Positions 24,843 through 28,451 of a stretch of 28,451 nucleotides of DNA are shown here, piece after piece. The stretch lies in contig CAZPMO010000047.1 of NCBI GenBank assembly GCA_964587515.1, positions 1 to 28,451 of the forward strand. The letters are read 5' to 3'. Every line of letters begins with the position of its first letter. Within the stretch, counting starts at the first letter, position 1. The position numbers and the translations under genes were made by a program. The notes below the pieces were generated by a model. The model had not been told where the DNA came from, did no database searches, and worked only from the letters and a program-made list of their open reading frames with translations. Origin of the DNA: CAZPMO01 sp964587515. GTDB taxonomy: Bacteria > Pseudomonadota > Alphaproteobacteria > MPNO01.

Positions 24843-24873
24843 GATAGGGGGCGTCTTTCGGACGCCCCCCATC
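24843..24873 (-). terminator. Hairpin terminator/attenuator between dctP and dctQ
   Basis: GGGGGCGTC (24847-24855) pairs perfectly with GACGCCCCC (24861-24869) around a 5-base loop. The stem extends to 13 bp with one G-U pair on the minus-strand RNA (24843-24873). It begins about 5 bases after the dctP stop codon and is followed on the minus strand by a moderately T-rich stretch (GTAGTATTTATT). Partial read-through would give more binding protein than membrane subunits. Confidence 0.75.
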
Positions 24874-24877
24874 GAAC

Positions 24878-26023
24878 TTAGCTCCACTTGAGCCTTTGGC
24901 CCTTGATGTCGTCCGGCGTCACATAGCCGAGACTGCCCGACATCATGTAATCGAGCTGGATCTTGAACACCCGCGCGGCGTTCTTGTCCTTGTTGGCCCA
25001 GGCGAACCAGCGCGGCACCGCGAGACGGGTGAACTTTTCCACGTCTTCCTGCGTAAGTCGGGTCACGACCGTGCCGGCGTCGGTGAACTTCTTCCACGCC
25101 GCCTGATCGGCCTTCTGGATGCCCGCGTGATGGATGTCGGAATAGACGTGGACCTCCATCTCGACGAACTGCTTCATCTGGGGCGAGATCTTGTTCCACG
25201 CCCGCTGGCTGACCGTGAGGTCCATGAGATCGACCGGCTGATAGAGCGACATGAAGCCGGGCGGGCCCATGGAGATGTATTTGGTCACCTGATGAAAGCC
25301 GAGCGAATAGTTGATCGCCGGGCCGACGTAATCGGCGACGTCGATGGTGCCCTTTTCCAGCGCCGGGAAAATCTCGCTGCCCGGCAGCAGGGTCGTCTTG
25401 GCGCCGGCGGCCTGGAAGACCTCCGCCACCATGCCGCCCGGCAGACGCATCTTGCGGCCGCGGAAATCGTCGATCGAACGGATCGGCACCTTGGAGTGGA
25501 TGATATTGGGCCCGTGATGGATCGGCCCGACATAATGCATGCCGAACTTCGCGAACATTTCACGTGCGATCTCGAGACCGCCGAGCGCGTAATAGAACAC
25601 ATCCCATTCGTGCGGATTCCTCGGGCCCAGCGGATAGGAACTCAGGAACACCGACGCCGGCATCCGTCCCGCCCAATAAAGCGTGAATGGATTCATCGCT
25701 TCCAGAACACCGTTTTTGACAGCATCGAAAAGCTGGAAGTCGCCGACCACGTCCTTGGCACCGAACGGCTTGAAAGCAAGCTCTCCGCCGGTTTTTTCGG
25801 CAATGCCGTTACACCAGCTCTTGAAGATATCGAGGCCGATGCCGCCGGGCCACGAGGTCTGGATCTTCCAGGTCGTTCCCTTGGCGACAGCCGTGTTTAT
25901 GTTGAAGCCGAGTCCCGTGCCGGCCACGACCGCGGCGCTCGTCACGGCGGCTTTTTTCAGAAAATCACGGCGCGCGTCGACAACGCCCTCGACCGCTTCC
26001 CGATATGGTTTACGACTGACCAT
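24878..26023 (-). CDS. dctP: TRAP transporter substrate-binding protein with Tat-type signal (DctP family)
   Basis: A 381-residue periplasmic binding protein of the TRAP DctP/TakP family. The N-terminus carries a twin-arginine motif, ARRDFLKKAAV (17-27), then a hydrophobic stretch and an AVA cleavage site near 47, so it is probably exported folded by Tat. KIQTSWPGGIGLDIF starts the mature fold. GRKMRLPGGMVAEVFQAAGA is the conserved hinge region with the substrate carboxylate-binding arginine. GGGGGAAG precedes the ATG at 26023; an upstream open stretch of 26 codons looks non-coding. The pattern resembles 2-oxoacid-binding TakP-like proteins, which would suit the linked decarboxylase (inference). 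Confidence 0.9.
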   Translation of the reverse strand: MVSRKPYREAVEGVVDARRDFLKKAAVTSAAVVAGTGLGFNINTAVAKGTTWKIQTSWPGGIGLDIFKSWCNGIAEKTGGELAFKPFGAKDVVGDFQLFDAVKNGVLEAMNPFTLYWAGRMPASVFLSSYPLGPRNPHEWDVFYYALGGLEIAREMFAKFGMHYVGPIHHGPNIIHSKVPIRSIDDFRGRKMRLPGGMVAEVFQAAGAKTTLLPGSEIFPALEKGTIDVADYVGPAINYSLGFHQVTKYISMGPPGFMSLYQPVDLMDLTVSQRAWNKISPQMKQFVEMEVHVYSDIHHAGIQKADQAAWKKFTDAGTVVTRLTQEDVEKFTRLAVPRWFAWANKDKNAARVFKIQLDYMMSGSLGYVTPDDIKGQRLKWS

Positions 26024-26214
26024 GATGACGCTTCCCCCGTTGGTTGGTTGAACCCACCCGATACGAATACACGGATATTGCCCTCTAACGTGTCGGAGCA
26101 ACGGGGCACGTCACCCATGCGGGGTATCTCTCTATATTGTGTTCCGCGCGGCTTGCGACGGACCGGCGTGTCCAACATTATCGCGCCACACCAGCACAGA
26201 CGGGAAACCACGAA
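26024..26214. promoter_or_regulatory. Divergent promoter region between TRAP operon and enoyl-CoA hydratase
   Basis: A 191-base spacer that must hold promoters for both directions. A plus-strand TATATT (26133-26138) could be a -10 box without a good -35. A 5-bp inverted repeat ACGTG (26088-26092) with CACGT (26107-26111) is a possible operator. Nothing stronger is visible. Confidence 0.3.
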
Positions 26215-27033
26215 ATGATCAACGAACCGAACGAAATCATCGCCAACCACGAATTCGAGGCGCTGAAAGTCGCCTTCGAGGACGATATCCTCATCATCAC
26301 GTTGAACCGGCCGGAACGGCTCAACGCCTTCAGCCATGAGATGAAGGAGGAATTCCTGTGGCTGACCCGGCGTCTGGAAGCCAACGGCCATATCCGCGCC
26401 GTCATATTCAACGGCGAGGGCGACCGCGCCTTTTGCGCCGGCGCCGATGTCTCCTGGTTCGAGCAGGAATGGGACATGCCGCGCTTCCGGGTCGAATATC
26501 GCTGGATCCATGATTTTTTCGATACGCTGGAGCGCATCGAGGTGCCGGTGATCGCGGCGGTTCACGGCATCTGCGCCTGCGGCGGGCTGGAGCTCGCCAT
26601 GGCGTGCGATTTCCGCATCGCGGCCGACGATACCCGCTTCGGCTTCACCGAAGCCAACATCAACCTGATCCCGGGTTCCGGCGGATGCTCGCGGCTGGTC
26701 AAGCTGGTCGGGCCGGGCTGGGCCAAGGAAATGGTGTTGGCCGGCGAGTTCATCGATTCCGACCGCGCGATGCAGACCGGGCTGGTAACCCGTGTCGTTC
26801 CCTACGCGGATCTCAACGAGGCCGCCCTGGAACTCGCCCGCAAGCTCGCCGCCAAGGCGCCGCTCGCCATGGGTCTCGCCAAGGCGATCATGAACGCCTG
26901 CGACGACATGGACGCGACCACCGGACGCATCCTGGAGCGCGTCGGCCAGAGCGTGCTGATCAAGACCGCCGATCACACCGAGGGCGTCCGCGCCTTCCGC
27001 GAAAAGCGCCCGCCCGATTATCAGGGAAAATAG
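26215..27033 (+). CDS. Enoyl-CoA hydratase/isomerase-family protein
   Basis: A 272-residue crotonase-fold protein. The oxyanion-hole segments are CAGADVS (74-80) and GICACGGLELAM (118-129). Both glutamates typical of hydratases are present, Glu126 and Glu146 (FTEANINLIPGSGG). It would hydrate or isomerise an enoyl-CoA during fatty-acid or ring-derived acyl-CoA breakdown. The ATG at 26215 follows GGGAAA; the frame is open 26 codons further upstream without a convincing start. It is divergent to the TRAP operon and may share its regulation. The substrate is unknown, and other crotonase activities are possible. Confidence 0.9.
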   Translation: MINEPNEIIANHEFEALKVAFEDDILIITLNRPERLNAFSHEMKEEFLWLTRRLEANGHIRAVIFNGEGDRAFCAGADVSWFEQEWDMPRFRVEYRWIHDFFDTLERIEVPVIAAVHGICACGGLELAMACDFRIAADDTRFGFTEANINLIPGSGGCSRLVKLVGPGWAKEMVLAGEFIDSDRAMQTGLVTRVVPYADLNEAALELARKLAAKAPLAMGLAKAIMNACDDMDATTGRILERVGQSVLIKTADHTEGVRAFREKRPPDYQGK

Positions 27034-27066
27034 AGCGCTACACGAATTTACCGCGCATGCGGAGGC

Positions 27067-27780
27067 TTAGAGAGTGACGAGGGTGCGGCGTGGATAGGTG
27101 AGCGGCAACGCATCGACGCCGAGGGCGCGCGAACGCTGGCGATGCACGTCGCGATCCTCGAGATGATCGAGGATGAAATCATCCAGCGCGCGGCCGGGCG
27201 CCAGGCGATCGCGTACGCGGCCCAGAATTTCCGGCTGCGTGGCCTCGGCGAGTTGCCGTCCCGTCGCGGGGATTTCGGCGATGCCCACGCAGGCGCTTTC
27301 ATGGTTCAGACAGCCGAACTTCGAGGAATAGGCGTAGGCGTCGCTCAGCGCGTCCTGGCCGTCGTCGAGTTCGATATGGATGCCGGTGAGATGATCGTAA
27401 GTGTAATTACCCTCGGTCGCATGCATGCGCGCGAGCTGGGCCTCGTCGAGCCACAGCACGAACACGGTCACCGCGACGCCGGGCGCGCCCTGAAAAGTCG
27501 CCGGCACCGAGCCGTAGCCGGTGAGATGGGCGGCATAGACGACATCGAAATCATGCAGCCGGCCGCGCTGCGCGGGGATCAGCCGATCGCCGTCATGGGT
27601 CTCGAATTTGCGATGAAGCTGTTCGGGCGACTGGTTGGAGCCGGCCGCCAGCACCGGCACGCGGCCTTCGCGCGGCAGACGCGCATGATCGAGGTCGCGC
27701 GTCTCGCCATGGTCATAGACGAAGGACCGGTCGGGACTGGGAAACGGATAGGCTTGGGCGTGGCGAATGCGATGCGGCAT
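27067..27780 (-). CDS. Conserved hypothetical protein, possibly AIG2/gamma-glutamylcyclotransferase-like
   Basis: A 237-residue soluble protein with no signal peptide. VPVLAAGSNQSPEQLHRKF near residues 42-60 resembles the glycine-containing loop at the start of gamma-glutamylcyclotransferase folds, and LARMHATEGNYTYD resembles their glutamate-containing region. The match is loose, so the function is unassigned. AAAAGG lies 5 bases before the ATG at 27780; an upstream extension of 35 codons overlaps the next gene and is unlikely. It starts 26 bases after the DUF4170-like gene, and the two probably share a transcript. Confidence 0.7.
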   Translation of the reverse strand: MPHRIRHAQAYPFPSPDRSFVYDHGETRDLDHARLPREGRVPVLAAGSNQSPEQLHRKFETHDGDRLIPAQRGRLHDFDVVYAAHLTGYGSVPATFQGAPGVAVTVFVLWLDEAQLARMHATEGNYTYDHLTGIHIELDDGQDALSDAYAYSSKFGCLNHESACVGIAEIPATGRQLAEATQPEILGRVRDRLAPGRALDDFILDHLEDRDVHRQRSRALGVDALPLTYPRRTLVTL

Positions 27781-27806
27781 GATGCCTTTTATCTGGCATC
27801 TTTCGC

Positions 27807-28004
27807 TCAGCCTGTCGAGCCGTCCTTGATAATTCGGTAGCGATAAAGGCACTGATCCACATGCGACCAGGAGCTGCTCATCCACGCCTTCTTTGCCGCC
27901 TCATAACTGTCGAACGGCCCGAGGCGTTCTTCCATCGCCCCTTCGGCGGTCTGCTCGAATCGGGTCGAGGCATATTCACCACCGACCACCCAGTACACTG
28001 GCAT
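27807..28004 (-). CDS. DUF4170-like small protein
   Basis: A 65-residue protein starting MPVYWVVGGEYASTRFEQ, with GPFDSYEAAKKAW in the middle and YRYRIIKDG near the end. From memory this pattern matches DUF4170, a small family found in Alphaproteobacteria with no known function. It has no membrane segment or signal. I prefer the ATG at 28004, where the conserved YWVVGGEY begins directly; a GTG at 28025 would add seven residues. It is the first gene of a two-gene minus-strand unit and is divergent to ubiD. Confidence 0.78.
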   Translation of the reverse strand: MPVYWVVGGEYASTRFEQTAEGAMEERLGPFDSYEAAKKAWMSSSWSHVDQCLYRYRIIKDGSTG

Positions 28005-28138
28005 TTTACACACTCGCGGAACCACGGAATTCGCCCGATTTCCGGGCTTGCGGCCACTATATCCGATCTCCGTTAACAGCTGTTTGACCGCCGGAGCGCC
28101 GCCTTGACGGCGGGGAACCGGCCCCGATACGTTCCCCC

Positions 28139-28451
28139 ATGGCCTATTCCTCGCTGCGCGACTTCATCGACCGGCTGGAGACGGAGCGCCGCCTCGTCCG
28201 CGTCGCCGCGCCGGTCTCGACGGCGCTCGAGATTACCGAGATACAGACCCGGCTGCTGGCCGAACAGGGCCCGGCGGTGCTGTTCGAAAATCCGGTCCGC
28301 GCCGACGGAACGACCTCGCCGATCCCGGTGCTGGCCAATCTGTTCGGCACCGTGGAGCGCGTCGCCTGGGGCATGGGGCGCGAGATCGCGGAACTCCGCG
28401 CCTTCGGCGAGCAGCTCGCCTTCCTGCGCCAGCCCGAACCGCCGGGCGGCT
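28139..28451 (+). CDS. ubiD: UbiD, 4-hydroxy-3-polyprenylbenzoate decarboxylase, N-terminal part
   Basis: The first 104 codons are visible; the gene runs off the right edge. LEITEIQTRLL, GPAVLFENP, PVLANLFGTVERVAWGMG and LAFLRQPEPPGG align well with the N-terminus of ubiquinone-pathway UbiD from memory. That enzyme removes the carboxylate from the polyprenylated ring using prenyl-FMN. It differs clearly from the catabolic-looking paralogue at 6985-8433, which lacks these segments. A palindrome AACAGCTGTT (28075-28084) lies 55 bases upstream. No strong ribosome binding site is visible before the ATG. The remaining domains and catalytic residues are outside the window. Confidence 0.88.
   Translation, partial: MAYSSLRDFIDRLETERRLVRVAAPVSTALEITEIQTRLLAEQGPAVLFENPVRADGTTSPIPVLANLFGTVERVAWGMGREIAELRAFGEQLAFLRQPEPPGG

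Overview
The window is GC-rich, densely coded DNA from an alphaproteobacterium, probably a metabolically versatile environmental (Rhodospirillales-like) lineage. The main support is a small DUF4170-type protein, which I know only from Alphaproteobacteria, plus the mix of Liv-type ABC and TRAP transporters with many oxygenases and decarboxylases. I saw no rRNA, tRNA, insertion sequence, phage gene or CRISPR array. I also recognised no transcription factor gene.

Layout. (1) 1-3258, minus strand: a Liv-type ABC uptake operon (binding protein, hairpin terminator, two permeases, start of an ATPase). (2) 3417-6089, plus strand, divergent from it: a tight three-gene operon of an alpha/beta hydrolase, a LigB/DODA-type extradiol dioxygenase and a nitronate monooxygenase-like flavoprotein. 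Its last codons overlap those of the opposing EamA gene, and the overlap holds a perfect hairpin. (3) 6060-9869, minus: Rieske oxygenase, UbiD-family decarboxylase, EamA transporter. (4) 10012-12336, minus: a secreted seven-repeat PD40 beta-propeller with calcium-type loops in four blades and a HYR-like tail. (5) 12482-15296: a Baeyer-Villiger-type monooxygenase divergent from an HsaA-like flavin monooxygenase. (6) 15329-17052: an AT-richer patch with a frameshifted glycosyltransferase and a possible tiny secreted peptide. (7) 17054-21112: a minus-strand run of quinone oxidoreductase, alpha/beta hydrolase and MetE-like protein, with a divergent class II aldolase. (8) 21119-26023, minus: a TRAP transporter operon whose large permease gene overlaps, by ATGA, a gene for the alpha subunit of a split sulfopyruvate decarboxylase-like ThDP enzyme; the beta subunit follows. 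(9) 26215-28451: an enoyl-CoA hydratase, a hypothetical protein with a DUF4170-like partner, and the start of a canonical UbiD.

Taken together this reads as a catabolic accessory region. It has two high-affinity uptake systems, ring-oxidising and ring-cleaving oxygenases, C-C hydrolases, decarboxylases and CoA-ester enzymes. Substrates cannot be fixed from sequence alone. The most distinctive points are the TRAP/ThDP-decarboxylase operon with its TM2-coiled-coil-DctQ fusion, and the calcium-loop PD40 protein with a hairpin over its start codon.
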